From: Limosilactobacillus panis | GTDB taxonomy: Bacteria; Bacillota; Bacilli; Lactobacillales; Lactobacillaceae | Reading direction: 5' to 3' | NCBI RefSeq assembly: GCF_019797825.1 | Contig: NZ_CP081855.1 | Span: 1,302,001 to 1,366,000 of the forward strand | Length of the DNA stretch: 64,000 nucleotides | In this document: positions 8,126 through 17,304 of the stretch, piece after piece | Layout: each line of letters starts with the position of its first letter | Numbering within the stretch: position 1 is the stretch's first letter | Notes under the pieces: generated by a model | The model's database searches: none | Seen by the model: only the letters and a program-made list of their open reading frames with translations | Told to the model about the DNA's origin: nothing | Translations under genes and position numbers: made by a program

Positions 8126-9574
8126 TTATTTTCTCTTCTTGCGGAGCTTGCGCAGTTTTTTGATCCGCTTGGCCTTGTCCTTCTTCATCTTCCGCGCCAT
8201 CCGGTTCATTGCCATCTGGCCCATCTTACCACCAGGCATCTGGCCACCAAACATATTCTGCATACCACTCATATTGCCATTCGTGACCTGCTTCATCATC
8301 TTCTTCATCTGGTTAAACTGCTTGATCATCCGGTTAACTTCCACAATTGGCCGCCCCGCACCAGCAGCTAACCGCCGGCGCCGGCTGGGGTTCATCAAAT
8401 CAGGGTTCTCCCGCTCTTCAGGCGTCATTGAGAGAATAATTGCCTTGATGTGGGCAAACTGCTTTGGGTCAATATTAATATTCTTCAATGCGGGGTTGTT
8501 CGCCATTCCCGGCATCATCTTAATAATATTTTCAATCGGCCCCATCTTGGTTACCTGGTCTAATTGAGCGAGGAAGTCATTGTAGTCAAAGGTATTTTCC
8601 CGCATCTTATCCATGGTTTCCTGGGCCTGCTCTTCGTCAAAGTTCTTCTGAGCCTTTTCAATCAGGGTCATCATGTCCCCCATGCCCAGGATCCGCGAAG
8701 CCATTCGGTCAGGGTGGAAGACGTCCAGGTCTTCCATCTTTTCCCCTTCACCGACGAACTTAATTGGCTTCCCAGTGACCGCCCGGATTGACATGGCAGC
8801 CCCACCACGGGTGTCCCCATCTAACTTGGTCAGGACAACCCCGGTGATATCGAGCTTATCGTCAAATCCTTCGGCGGTGTTGACTGCATTTTGCCCGGTC
8901 ATCGAGTCGATTACCAGGAGAATTTCGTTCGGGTTGACCAGCTTCTTGATGTTGGCCAATTCGTCCATCAGCTGTTCATCAATCTGCAGGCGCCCGGCCG
9001 TATCGATGATCACGTAGTCATTATGGTTCTTCTTGGCAACTTCCATCCCCTCGCGGACAATCTCCACGGGGTCAACGTCCGTCCCCTTCTCAAAGACCGG
9101 CACGTCGATCTTCGATGCCACCTGTTGCAGCTGGGTGATGGCGGCTGGCCGATAGACGTCGGCCGCGATGAACAGTGGCCGGGCGTGGTCCTCGTTCTTT
9201 AGGCGCAGGGCTAACTTCCCCGCGGTGGTCGTTTTACCGGCCCCTTGGAGTCCGACCATCATAATAACGGTTGGGATATGCTTGGCCTTGTTTAGGGGAA
9301 CGGCTTCTTCCCCCATCAGCTTAGTCAATTCCTCGTTAACAATCTTGACGATTTGCTGGGCAGGGTTCAACCCCTTCAGTACTTCAGCTCCAGCAGCTTT
9401 TTCCCGGACTGTCTTTACAAAGTCTTTGACGACCTTAAAGTTAACGTCGGCTTCCAGGAGGGCGAGGCGAATTTCTCGCATTGTTTCCCGGAGGTCCGCT
9501 TCCGTGACCTTAGGCTTGCGCCGTAGTTTTTCCATCGCCTTTTGCAGGCGCTCAGTTAATCCTTCAAATGCCAT
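8126..9574 (-). CDS. ffh: Signal recognition particle protein Ffh (SRP54)
   Basis: A 482-residue SRP GTPase that binds signal sequences and 4.5S-type RNA. An N-terminal helical bundle is followed by the G domain with GLQGAGKTTTAGKLA (about residue 108), DTAGRLQ and TKLDGDTRGGAAMS. The M domain (about residue 300 on) is methionine-rich, with a stretch of Met, Gly and Gln between 430 and 460. The C-terminus is strongly basic. It is four bases downstream of ylxM and in the same operon as its receptor gene ftsY, so both halves of the targeting machinery are co-expressed. Confidence 0.97.
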   Translation of the reverse strand: MAFEGLTERLQKAMEKLRRKPKVTEADLRETMREIRLALLEADVNFKVVKDFVKTVREKAAGAEVLKGLNPAQQIVKIVNEELTKLMGEEAVPLNKAKHIPTVIMMVGLQGAGKTTTAGKLALRLKNEDHARPLFIAADVYRPAAITQLQQVASKIDVPVFEKGTDVDPVEIVREGMEVAKKNHNDYVIIDTAGRLQIDEQLMDELANIKKLVNPNEILLVIDSMTGQNAVNTAEGFDDKLDITGVVLTKLDGDTRGGAAMSIRAVTGKPIKFVGEGEKMEDLDVFHPDRMASRILGMGDMMTLIEKAQKNFDEEQAQETMDKMRENTFDYNDFLAQLDQVTKMGPIENIIKMMPGMANNPALKNINIDPKQFAHIKAIILSMTPEERENPDLMNPSRRRRLAAGAGRPIVEVNRMIKQFNQMKKMMKQVTNGNMSGMQNMFGGQMPGGKMGQMAMNRMARKMKKDKAKRIKKLRKLRKKRK

Positions 9575-9577
9575 TGT

Positions 9578-9919
9578 TTATTCTTCCTCCAAACTTTCCA
9601 AATGGCCAACCAAGTTGTTCAGCTTGGTATCGTCTGGGTAGTGGGTACGAACGTAATTTTGAATCTCGTCCGCCTGCTTGTTGCGCGCCTGAAACTCGGC
9701 GTAAAGGTGCAATTTGGCTTCGTAGTCTTCCAAAATGTTCTCTGTCCGCTTGATATTATCATAAACCGCCTGGCGACTCACGTGAAAGTTCTCGGCAATC
9801 TCGCCGAGAGAATAATCATCCCCATAATAGAGCTCCAAGTAGTCGTTTTGCTTCTTGGTCAAGAGCGGCTGGTAAAACTCAAAGAGGGAGTTGATCCGGT
9901 AGTTCTTTTCAATTTCCAT
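9578..9919 (-). CDS. ylxM: YlxM-type DNA-binding protein, putative SRP regulator
   Basis: A 113-residue protein with a sigma-70 region-4-like helix-turn-helix, [25 protein letters not shown], near residues 35-60, then a coiled C-terminal helix. The family lies between ftsY and ffh in Firmicutes and is thought to modulate SRP assembly. In streptococci the homologue affects SRP GTPase activity. Gaps of 12 and 3 bases to ftsY and ffh show one operon. Confidence 0.92.
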   Translation of the reverse strand: MEIEKNYRINSLFEFYQPLLTKKQNDYLELYYGDDYSLGEIAENFHVSRQAVYDNIKRTENILEDYEAKLHLYAEFQARNKQADEIQNYVRTHYPDDTKLNNLVGHLESLEEE

Positions 9920-9931
9920 CGCGATTTCTCC

Positions 9932-11467
9932 CTAGTCGACCTCGACCAGGCCCTTGAAGAGGCCGTAAACAAAGTCACTGGCGTTGAACTTCTGCAAGTC
10001 GTCGACCTTTTCACCAAGGCCCACGTACTTGACGGGCAGGTGGAGTTCGTTCCGGATTGCCAGGACAATCCCCCCACGAGCCGTCCCGTCGAGCTTGGTC
10101 AGGACAATTCCCGTGACGTCGGTGCTATGCTTGAAGAGTTTAGCCTGGTTGAGGGCGTTTTGCCCCGTCGTGGCATCTAAGACCAGCAGGACTTCATGGG
10201 GCGCGTCCGGAATCTCTCGGGTCAGAATCCGCTTCATCTTGGCCAGCTCGTTCATCAGGTTGACCTTGTTCTGCAGCCGACCAGCCGTATCAACGAAGAG
10301 GATGTCATAGTCCTCCTTCTTCGCCTTTTGGACTGCATCGAAAACAACCGCCGCCGGGTCGCCGTTCTCTGGTCCGGTGACAATGTCGACACCGTCCCGC
10401 TTAGCCCAGACATCCAGCTGTTCCGTAGCTCCGGCCCGAAATGTGTCGGCGGCCGCCAGCAGGACCTTCTTACCCTGCTTTTTGAAGAGAGCCGCCATCT
10501 TCCCGATGGTGGTCGTTTTGCCGGCCCCGTTGACGCCGACAAACATAATCACGGTTGGGCCTTCCTTAGCCATCTGCAGGTCTGGGTTTTCGTCCTTCCC
10601 GGCCTCGTCGTAGAGATCGACCATCTTTTCGATGATGACGTTAGAAACGTCCTGCTTGCTCTTGGCGTTCTCCAGCTTAACCTCTTCGCGGAGCTCGTCG
10701 CTGAGCTTCATCGCCATGTCGTAACCGACATCGGATTCAATCAGCATGTCCTCCAGGTCGTCAAAGAAATCTTCATCGACGTGGCGGAAGTTAGCCAAGA
10801 AACGGTTCAGCCGGGCACCAAAACCGGTCCGTGACTTCTCCAATCCCTTGTCATACTTTTTCTCTGTCCTGTCTTCCGTATCCGCTGCCGGGGCCTCACT
10901 TGCCGCCGGTTCGGGCGTTGTCGGTTGAGTTGGTGCAACGCTGGCCGGTGCCGGCTCGGTAGTACTTGTCGATGCCGGAGTGGTTGGGGCCGCACTGGCA
11001 GATTTTGGCTCGGTTACGCTCGTCGATGCTGGGGCAGTCGACTGGACACTGGTAGATACCGGTTCAGTAGGCGCAGTCTCGCTAGCAGACACTGGTTCTT
11101 CACGCGGTGCGGTTGGGGCCGCACTCACTGCTGGTTCCGGTGTCGTTGGTTCGGCACTGCGGGCCTTAGTTGGCTGTGGCTGCTCACTAGCCACACTGCT
11201 TGACACGGTCGTCGACTGGGTCGATTCTGGAGCTGTTGTTGGCTCAGTGGGTGCTGAAGTGGTTTGTGTTGTTTGGGCCGCTGATTCCTCTTCGGCAGGC
11301 GTCGGTTGCGTTTCCGCAGGTGCCGGCGTCGTTGGTTGGGCCGCCTCGCTAGTGGGGCTCGTTGGCTGGGCACTAGCCGCTGATACTGGTGTGGTTGGGG
11401 CGCTAGTGGCCGCTGATTCTTCCTGTTTTTTCTTTTTATGACGGCGGAAAATATCAAATAATCCCAT
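9932..11467 (-). CDS. ftsY: Signal recognition particle receptor FtsY with long low-complexity N-terminus
   Basis: A 511-residue SRP receptor GTPase. The conserved NG domain fills roughly residues 205-511: GVNGAGKTTTIGKMA (P-loop), LLAAADTFRAGATEQLDVW, FVDTAGRLQ and LTKLDGTARGGIVLAI. The first 190 residues after MGLFDIFRRHKKKKQE are an unusual stretch of Thr, Pro, Ala, Glu, Ser and Val repeats, longer than the acidic A-domain seen in most Firmicutes. This tract may help membrane contact or act as a flexible tether; that is inference. The start codon overlaps nothing and lies two bases after the smc stop. Confidence 0.95.
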   Translation of the reverse strand: MGLFDIFRRHKKKKQEESAATSAPTTPVSAASAQPTSPTSEAAQPTTPAPAETQPTPAEEESAAQTTQTTSAPTEPTTAPESTQSTTVSSSVASEQPQPTKARSAEPTTPEPAVSAAPTAPREEPVSASETAPTEPVSTSVQSTAPASTSVTEPKSASAAPTTPASTSTTEPAPASVAPTQPTTPEPAASEAPAADTEDRTEKKYDKGLEKSRTGFGARLNRFLANFRHVDEDFFDDLEDMLIESDVGYDMAMKLSDELREEVKLENAKSKQDVSNVIIEKMVDLYDEAGKDENPDLQMAKEGPTVIMFVGVNGAGKTTTIGKMAALFKKQGKKVLLAAADTFRAGATEQLDVWAKRDGVDIVTGPENGDPAAVVFDAVQKAKKEDYDILFVDTAGRLQNKVNLMNELAKMKRILTREIPDAPHEVLLVLDATTGQNALNQAKLFKHSTDVTGIVLTKLDGTARGGIVLAIRNELHLPVKYVGLGEKVDDLQKFNASDFVYGLFKGLVEVD

Positions 11468-11469
11468 GA

Positions 11470-14400
11470 CTATTCCTCCTTGTTTTCTTCATTCAAATTT
11501 TCAACGACATCAACGGAGACCATTTTGGAGACCCCGGATTCCTGCATGGTGACCCCATATAAAACGTTAGCCCCCATCATTGTTCCCTTCCGGTGGGTAA
11601 TAACGATGAACTGTGGCCCTGTCTTGCCGAAGCGGTTGAGATAGTTGGCAAAGCGCTGCACATTGACCTCATCAAGTGCCGCTTCCGGTTCATCCAGGAT
11701 GGCAAACGGCACCGGCCGAACCTTCAAAATTGCAAACAAGAGGGTGATTGCGGTCAGGGCCCGTTCCCCACCGGAAAGCAAGTTCATGTGTTGGTTCTTC
11801 TTGCCTGGTGGCTGGGCCATAATGTCGACCCCCGTGTTCAAGAGATCGTGAGGGTCGGTCAAGACCAGCTTGGCCTGGCCGCCCGCAAAGATCTGCTGGA
11901 AGGTCTCATTAAAGGCCGCCGAGACCTTTTTAAAAGTTTCGGTAAAGCGCTGCTCGACCTGGCCGTCCATCTCGGCCATCGTTTGTTGGAGTTGGTTGCG
12001 AGACTCCAGGAGGTCGGTCTGCTGCCCTTTCAGGAAATCATACCGCTCCTTAACCCGGTCATACTCTTCAATTGAACTGACATTGACTTCGCCCAGTTCG
12101 GCAATTCCCCGCCGTAAAAGCTTCAAGCGGATTGCCAGCTGAGAATCGCTGATCTCCTTGTCAACCTTTTGACGGGCCGCGTCAATTGTCATTGAATAGT
12201 TATCGTTCAGGCGGTTAAGCAGCTGGTCAATCTTGCCCTCACTGCGAACCCGTCGTTCGTTTAAGTCATTTAAGTCATCCTTGGCCGCCCGATCGAGTTC
12301 TTGGAGACGCTGGTGGTCATTTTCGGCCGCCGCCACCTGGTCCTCGACCTGGCTGACCTGCCGGTTTAAGTTCTTTAGCTGGGCCTGGTGGGCCGTTAGC
12401 TTCTTCTTAGCCATTGCCAGGGCCGCCGCCGTAGACTCCGTAGTATCATCTGCCGATTGGAGTTCCCGGGCGAGCTGGTCGCGTTGGTTGCGGAGCTGTT
12501 CAGCCGCTGCGTTCAGTTCGGCCAGCTGGTGGTCAAAATTCTGCTTTTGCCGGTCATACTGCTGACTGCGTTCCTTGGCCACCGCGAGCCACTGTCTGAG
12601 CTGGTGAATCCGCTCGCTCTGGCTATCGGCGTCTGTCTGAAGGGCCCGAATCTGCTGGTTAACCTCTTGGATATCCGTTTGGACCTGGGCCAACTGCTGG
12701 TCAGTGGTCTTCTGGGCTGCCTGGTTATCGGCCAAGGCGGACTGGAAGTCCTGGTGTTGGTCATCTTGGAGGGCAAACTGACGCTTCAAGGTGCTAATCT
12801 GACTTTCAATTTCCGCCCGTTGGTCTTCTAAGATTCTGGATTGCCCCTGGGCATCTTGTAGTTGACCCTGGTAACTGTGCAGCTTCTCCTGGAGGGCGGT
12901 TACCTGGGCCTGCCCCCGCTGGTGGGAGGCCTGTAAAGCCGCCACCCGCTTTTCTAATTGTTTAGCCTGGTCCTGCTGGCGCTTCAAGAGGGCATCTAGT
13001 TCCTTACCCGATTGCCACTGACTCAGCAGACCGTGTTGGTGGTGGCGGTTCGCTCCACCGGTCATTGCCCCGCTAGCGTTGATTAGCTGGCCATCCAGGG
13101 TGACTACCCGTAACTGATGGTGACCAGCCCGGGCCACCGCCGTAGCATGGTCAAGGTTATCCACGATGACCGTGTTGGCTAAGAGGTGATTAACGATGAT
13201 CTGGTAGCGGTTTTCGTACTTGATCAGGTCGGTTGCCCGGCCAATGTAGCCTGACAAGTTAACCACCGTCGGGTTGACCATCACCGGCTGCCGAGAGCTC
13301 AGAGTATTCAACGGCAGGATGGTCACCCGGCCAGCCCGCTTGTTAATCAAGTAGTGGATGATTTGCTTCCCCGTTGTCTGACTGTCAACCACCAGCTGCT
13401 GGAGCTGGCCGCCAAGGACGGTTTCAATCGCCGTCGTCAGCTTGGCCGGCACCTCAACCAGCTCACTGACCGCCCCGGCAAGGCCTGGGAACTGCTGGCG
13501 GTTTTTCAGAACCGCCTGGACGCCCCGGTAGTAGCCGGCATACTCTTCCTCCATTGCCCGGAAGTTCCTGATCCGGGATTCGGTCGAATGGGCATCCCCG
13601 AGGGCCTGGTACCACTGCCGCTGGGTCTCCTGATATTGGTTCGTCAGGTCGGCTAATTTCTGCTGGGTATCAGCTAGTTTTGCCTGGCAGTCCTTAACTT
13701 GGGCCGTCAATTGGTCAATTTTGTCCTGGACCAACTGTCCCCGCTTTTCCAGTGCCGCGTGCTTCTCCTGTCTAGTGGCCAGGTCAGCATTGCTCTGCTT
13801 TTCCTGGCTCAAACACTGCTGGTGACCCTGCTTCAGGAAGTTTTCCTGGTTGTGGAGAGTCGTCTGCTTCTGGAGGAGGTTAATCTGCTGGTCGCGCAAG
13901 TGATTAAGGCGGCCCCGGAGCTTAGCAATCTGCTCCTGGCCAGTCAGTCGTTCGGCATCCGCCAGGTCCGTCTGGTGGCTTTCCATAGCCGCTTGGTGGC
14001 TGGCTTCTTGCTTCTTGAGGTCTGCTAGCTGGTCCTGGATTGAACTAGCAGCAGCCTTATTCTTGGCTAGCTGGTCCTGGAGGCGGTCGCGCTCACGTTG
14101 CTGCTGTTGATGCTTGACTGTGGAGACCGACTGCTTGCTATTGTAGCCGGCAATCAGCTCGGTCTGCCGAAGAATTGCCTGCTGGAGGCGGTCCTTCTCG
14201 TTCAAAAGGTCCGCCCGCTGCTTCTTCAGTTTCGTCAGCTTACTGGCGGCCACTTTGGCCTGGTCTTGGTACTGATTGGCCAACTGTTTCGCCTGGGCAA
14301 CCTTGCCCGTAGTGGCCGTCAGCTGCTCGTGCACGCGGTCATAACTGCGGACCAGCTGGGTGCGGTCAAACAGGTCCAGCTGCTTTTTCTGCTCAAGATA

Positions 14401-15042
14401 ATCCTTCGCCAGGGCACTCTGGTCAGCAAGGGGCTCCAATTGACTATTTAGCTCGCTGATAATGTCATTGACCCGGTTAAGGTTATCCATCGTAGCGGAC
14501 AGTCGCTTTTCGGCAGTTTCCTTATTTTTTCGGTACTTGGCAACTCCGGCGACCGCCTCGATAATGGCCCGCCGGTCAGCTGGTTTCCCGTTGAAGACCG
14601 CTTCGATCCGGCCCTGGGAGATGATGGAAAATGACTCCCGACCCAGACCCGAATCGATAAAGAGGTCGACAATATCTTTTAAGCGGACCTTTTGCCCGTT
14701 AATCAGGTACTCACTGTCTCCATTACGGTAAAGCTTCCGGGTGATTGTCAGCTCGGTAAAGTTACTGGCCAGGTAGTGGTCGCTGTTATCAAAGGTGATG
14801 GAAACCAGAGCCCGATTCAGCGGAGCCAGGTCAGTCGAACCGTTGAAAATCACGTCGGCCATTTTATCCCCACGAAGATGGCGGGCCGACTGTTCACCCA
14901 TCACCCAGCGAATGGCTTCGATGATATTACTTTTTCCGCTACCGTTGGGGCCAACAATCCCCGTCATTCCTTCTTCAAATTTAATCGTGGTTTTGTGCGC
15001 AAATGATTTAAAACCATCTAAAGTTAACGACAATAATTGCAT
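11470..15042 (-). CDS. smc: Chromosome partition protein SMC
   Basis: A 1190-residue condensin ATPase. The N-terminal head starts MQLLSLTLDGFKSFAHKTTI with the P-loop GPNGSGKSN at about residue 32. Two long coiled-coil arms, rich in Gln, Leu and Lys, flank a hinge at about 520-660. The C-terminal head has the ABC signature LLSGGERALTAITLLFAI and Walker B FAILDEPEAALDE. The protein organises and helps segregate the chromosome with ScpA and ScpB, which are not in this window. The gene order rnc-smc-ftsY is conserved in Firmicutes. Confidence 0.97.
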   Translation of the reverse strand: MQLLSLTLDGFKSFAHKTTIKFEEGMTGIVGPNGSGKSNIIEAIRWVMGEQSARHLRGDKMADVIFNGSTDLAPLNRALVSITFDNSDHYLASNFTELTITRKLYRNGDSEYLINGQKVRLKDIVDLFIDSGLGRESFSIISQGRIEAVFNGKPADRRAIIEAVAGVAKYRKNKETAEKRLSATMDNLNRVNDIISELNSQLEPLADQSALAKDYLEQKKQLDLFDRTQLVRSYDRVHEQLTATTGKVAQAKQLANQYQDQAKVAASKLTKLKKQRADLLNEKDRLQQAILRQTELIAGYNSKQSVSTVKHQQQQRERDRLQDQLAKNKAAASSIQDQLADLKKQEASHQAAMESHQTDLADAERLTGQEQIAKLRGRLNHLRDQQINLLQKQTTLHNQENFLKQGHQQCLSQEKQSNADLATRQEKHAALEKRGQLVQDKIDQLTAQVKDCQAKLADTQQKLADLTNQYQETQRQWYQALGDAHSTESRIRNFRAMEEEYAGYYRGVQAVLKNRQQFPGLAGAVSELVEVPAKLTTAIETVLGGQLQQLVVDSQTTGKQIIHYLINKRAGRVTILPLNTLSSRQPVMVNPTVVNLSGYIGRATDLIKYENRYQIIVNHLLANTVIVDNLDHATAVARAGHHQLRVVTLDGQLINASGAMTGGANRHHQHGLLSQWQSGKELDALLKRQQDQAKQLEKRVAALQASHQRGQAQVTALQEKLHSYQGQLQDAQGQSRILEDQRAEIESQISTLKRQFALQDDQHQDFQSALADNQAAQKTTDQQLAQVQTDIQEVNQQIRALQTDADSQSERIHQLRQWLAVAKERSQQYDRQKQNFDHQLAELNAAAEQLRNQRDQLARELQSADDTTESTAAALAMAKKKLTAHQAQLKNLNRQVSQVEDQVAAAENDHQRLQELDRAAKDDLNDLNERRVRSEGKIDQLLNRLNDNYSMTIDAARQKVDKEISDSQLAIRLKLLRRGIAELGEVNVSSIEEYDRVKERYDFLKGQQTDLLESRNQLQQTMAEMDGQVEQRFTETFKKVSAAFNETFQQIFAGGQAKLVLTDPHDLLNTGVDIMAQPPGKKNQHMNLLSGGERALTAITLLFAILKVRPVPFAILDEPEAALDEVNVQRFANYLNRFGKTGPQFIVITHRKGTMMGANVLYGVTMQESGVSKMVSVDVVENLNEENKEE

Positions 15043-15060
15043 GCTTATCTTCTCTCAACG

Positions 15061-15759
15061 TTACTTCGTAGTGCGGAGTTTTACCAACGCCTTCTTCGCC
15101 GCCTGCATCTCCGCCTGCTTCTTCGAGGACCCGCGCCCTTCAGCAATGACCTTGCCATCTGCTGAAACATTAACGTGGAACTGTGGATCGTTTTCCGTCC
15201 CCTGTTCATCCAGGAGGTGGTATTCAATCAAGACATCCCCATCGCGTTGTAGAAATTCCTGGAGACTGGTTTTGGCATCAACGGCATGGTCAAACCAACC
15301 CATGTCAAGTTTTGGAAAAATCACCCGGTGAACAAACTTCTCCACGGCTGGCCGCCCCTGGTCAAGGTAGAGGGCACCAACGAATGATTCAAAGATGTCA
15401 CAGAGGAGGCCCGGACGCTGACGAGCACCTGCCATCTCCTCACCGTGCCCCAAACGGATATACTGGTCAAAGTGGCACTCCTTGGCAAATTTGGAGAAGC
15501 TATCTTCGCAGACCATCGCCGCCCGCAAACGGGTCAGCTTTCCCTGGGGTAGTTGGGGGTAACGCTTATAGATGTATTCAGAGACAATTAATTCCAACAC
15601 GGCATCGCCAAGAAATTCGATCCGTTCGTAAAACTTCAGGTGCTGGTTGGGGTGTTCATTAACGTAGGAAGCCTGGGTAAAGGCTTCTGCTAATAAACTC
15701 GGGTCAGCAAAGTGAATATCAAATTCCTTGGCCAAGTAGTCTTGCAGTTCGTTAATCAT
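15061..15759 (-). CDS. rnc: Ribonuclease III
   Basis: A 232-residue double-stranded RNA endonuclease used in rRNA and mRNA processing. The signature ERIEFLGDAVLELIVSEYIY with the metal-binding Glu and Asp is near residues 45-65. A second acidic site, CDIFESFVGALYLDQG, lies near 120. A C-terminal double-stranded RNA-binding domain ends GSSKKQAEMQAAKKALVKL. It lies 18 bases upstream of smc in the same operon. A repeat element separates it from acpP. Confidence 0.96.
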   Translation of the reverse strand: MINELQDYLAKEFDIHFADPSLLAEAFTQASYVNEHPNQHLKFYERIEFLGDAVLELIVSEYIYKRYPQLPQGKLTRLRAAMVCEDSFSKFAKECHFDQYIRLGHGEEMAGARQRPGLLCDIFESFVGALYLDQGRPAVEKFVHRVIFPKLDMGWFDHAVDAKTSLQEFLQRDGDVLIEYHLLDEQGTENDPQFHVNVSADGKVIAEGRGSSKKQAEMQAAKKALVKLRTTK

Positions 15760-15848
15760 AAACCTCTTCCTTTCTTATCTTTCATTAAAATATTGATTCT
15801 TTCCTATTATACTAGACAAGTCTTTTCCTGCGCAGCCTTTTTCTAAAA

Positions 15849-15955
15849 GAAGCTGGGGAAAAAGCACTAGAAACGCGCTTTTCCCCCGCAATTACTGCCT
15901 AATATTCAAGAATCGAAAGGAGGGTGGGAAAACTGTAACTTTCCCACCCTCTTTG
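15849..15955 (+). repeat. Interspersed element, shortened copy D
   Basis: It begins GAAGCTGGGGAAAAA, contains TTTTCCCCCGCAATTACTGCCTAATATTC (in two parts matching the element core at 33.3 kb), and ends in the hairpin AGGGTGGGAAA...TTTCCCACCCT. It lies in the 200-bp gap between rnc and acpP, with the hairpin next to the acpP stop codon, so it can serve acpP as a terminator. It lacks the middle of the full-length copies at 22.7 and 33.2 kb. Confidence 0.7.
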
Positions 15956-15959
15956 GTGC

Positions 15960-16220
15960 TTAATCAGCTGTGTGCTGGTCGATGTAATCAACCACTTCAC
16001 CAATGGTACTCAGCTTTTCGGCTTCGTCATCGGCAATCTCAGCGTTAAATGTATCTTCAAGTTCGAGAACGAATTCAACAAGGTCAATTGAGTCGGCGTC
16101 CAAATCCGTCTTGAGGTTCAAATCATCCGTAATTTTGGCCCGGTCGATATCAAAATGATCGGCCACGATTTCAGAAACCTTATTAAAAATTTTGGTACGC
16201 TTATTATCATTTTCAGTCAT
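15960..16220 (-). CDS. acpP: Acyl carrier protein
   Basis: An 86-residue acidic carrier. LKTDLDADSIDLVEFVLELED contains the serine that receives phosphopantetheine (DSxD motif). It supplies acyl chains to PlsX, encoded 36 bases upstream, and to fatty-acid synthesis. The leading TENDNKRTKIFNKVSEIVAD is slightly longer than usual. A good AGAGAGGTTATTT ribosome-binding region precedes the ATG. Confidence 0.95.
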   Translation of the reverse strand: MTENDNKRTKIFNKVSEIVADHFDIDRAKITDDLNLKTDLDADSIDLVEFVLELEDTFNAEIADDEAEKLSTIGEVVDYIDQHTAD

Positions 16221-16256
16221 GGTAAATAACCTCTCTTTATTAAGTACGCTCCTATT

Positions 16257-17288
16257 TTATTCGTTTTTGCCCTGCTTGTCTACTACGGAAGCTTGACTAA
16301 AGAATTCTACCGTCTTTTCAATAACTCCTGAAGTGAGCATCTTCCTAATCTGTCCAATGGTATTCTTAACCGCCTTAGCATCCGAAGCACCGTGCGTTTT
16401 TACAACTGGCGCCTTTAAGCCAAGTAAAACGGCTCCTCCGTAAGTGGAGACGTCCATCTTCTTACCAATCTGGTGAAAGACCGGCTTTAAGAAGAGGTAA
16501 CCTAACTTAGCCCGAAGACCACCATTCAATATTCCACTCTTAATCAAGGTTAGTAACATTCTAGCGGTTCCTTCGGTCGCCTTCAAAGCAGCATTGGCTG
16601 TCCAGCCATCACTGACGACAACGTCAGCTTTTCCGTATAGGAGGTCGCCGGACTCAATATTACCAACGAAATTTAACCCCTCTTCGGCATTTAAATCCTG
16701 CCAAACCGCCTTATGGAGTTTATCACCCTTATCTTCTTCGGCCCCGTTATTTAAGAGCGCTACCCGTGGATTCTTAACCTTCAGAACGTTTTCGGCATAA
16801 AATTTACCCAGATAACCATATTGAACAAGGTTGCGCTCCTTGCTTTCGGCGTTTGCCCCACTATCTAAGTAAACAAAGCTATGGCGGTCAGCACCCGGCT
16901 TAGTAATTGGCAGAATACTAGTTAGTCCGGGACGGTCAATTCCCTTAATTCGGCCAACAATAAAAATTCCAGCGGCCAAAACCGCCCCCGTATTCCCGGC
17001 AGAGAAAAAGGCATCTGCTTGCCCATCCTTCACCGCGCGGGCCGCCCGGACAATGGAGGAGTCCTTCTTTTTCCGAATCGCCCGAACTGGTTCTTCACCC
17101 ATTGAAATCTCCTCAGTGGTGGCTTTAATGGTCAACCGGTCATTGTTCTTAATCAAAGGCTTTACCTTAGCAGGGTCACCAAACAGGTCGAATTCAAGAT
17201 CCGGATATTGGTCCCGTGCTTGTTCTACTCCTTCAATAATTGCTTGGGGAGCATTATCGCCACCCATTGCATCAACAGCAATTTTCAT
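16257..17288 (-). CDS. plsX: Phosphate acyltransferase PlsX
   Basis: A 343-residue enzyme that converts acyl-ACP to acyl-phosphate for phospholipid synthesis by PlsY. The N-terminal MKIAVDAMGGDNAP, TEEISMGEEPVRAIRKKKDSSI and the C-terminal LLGLKAPVVKTHGASDA are diagnostic. The start at 17288 has AGGAGGAAAT just upstream. A longer open frame to 17375 overlaps recG and is not coding. It is followed by acpP, its substrate carrier. Confidence 0.95.
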   Translation of the reverse strand: MKIAVDAMGGDNAPQAIIEGVEQARDQYPDLEFDLFGDPAKVKPLIKNNDRLTIKATTEEISMGEEPVRAIRKKKDSSIVRAARAVKDGQADAFFSAGNTGAVLAAGIFIVGRIKGIDRPGLTSILPITKPGADRHSFVYLDSGANAESKERNLVQYGYLGKFYAENVLKVKNPRVALLNNGAEEDKGDKLHKAVWQDLNAEEGLNFVGNIESGDLLYGKADVVVSDGWTANAALKATEGTARMLLTLIKSGILNGGLRAKLGYLFLKPVFHQIGKKMDVSTYGGAVLLGLKAPVVKTHGASDAKAVKNTIGQIRKMLTSGVIEKTVEFFSQASVVDKQGKNE

Positions 17289-17304
17289 TTTATTTCCTCC
17301 TTGT

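Noticed and set aside
9602..10180. Long open frames opposite ffh, ylxM, ftsY and smc
   Set aside because: They mirror well-conserved genes on the other strand, have no ribosome-binding sites and encode no recognisable domains.
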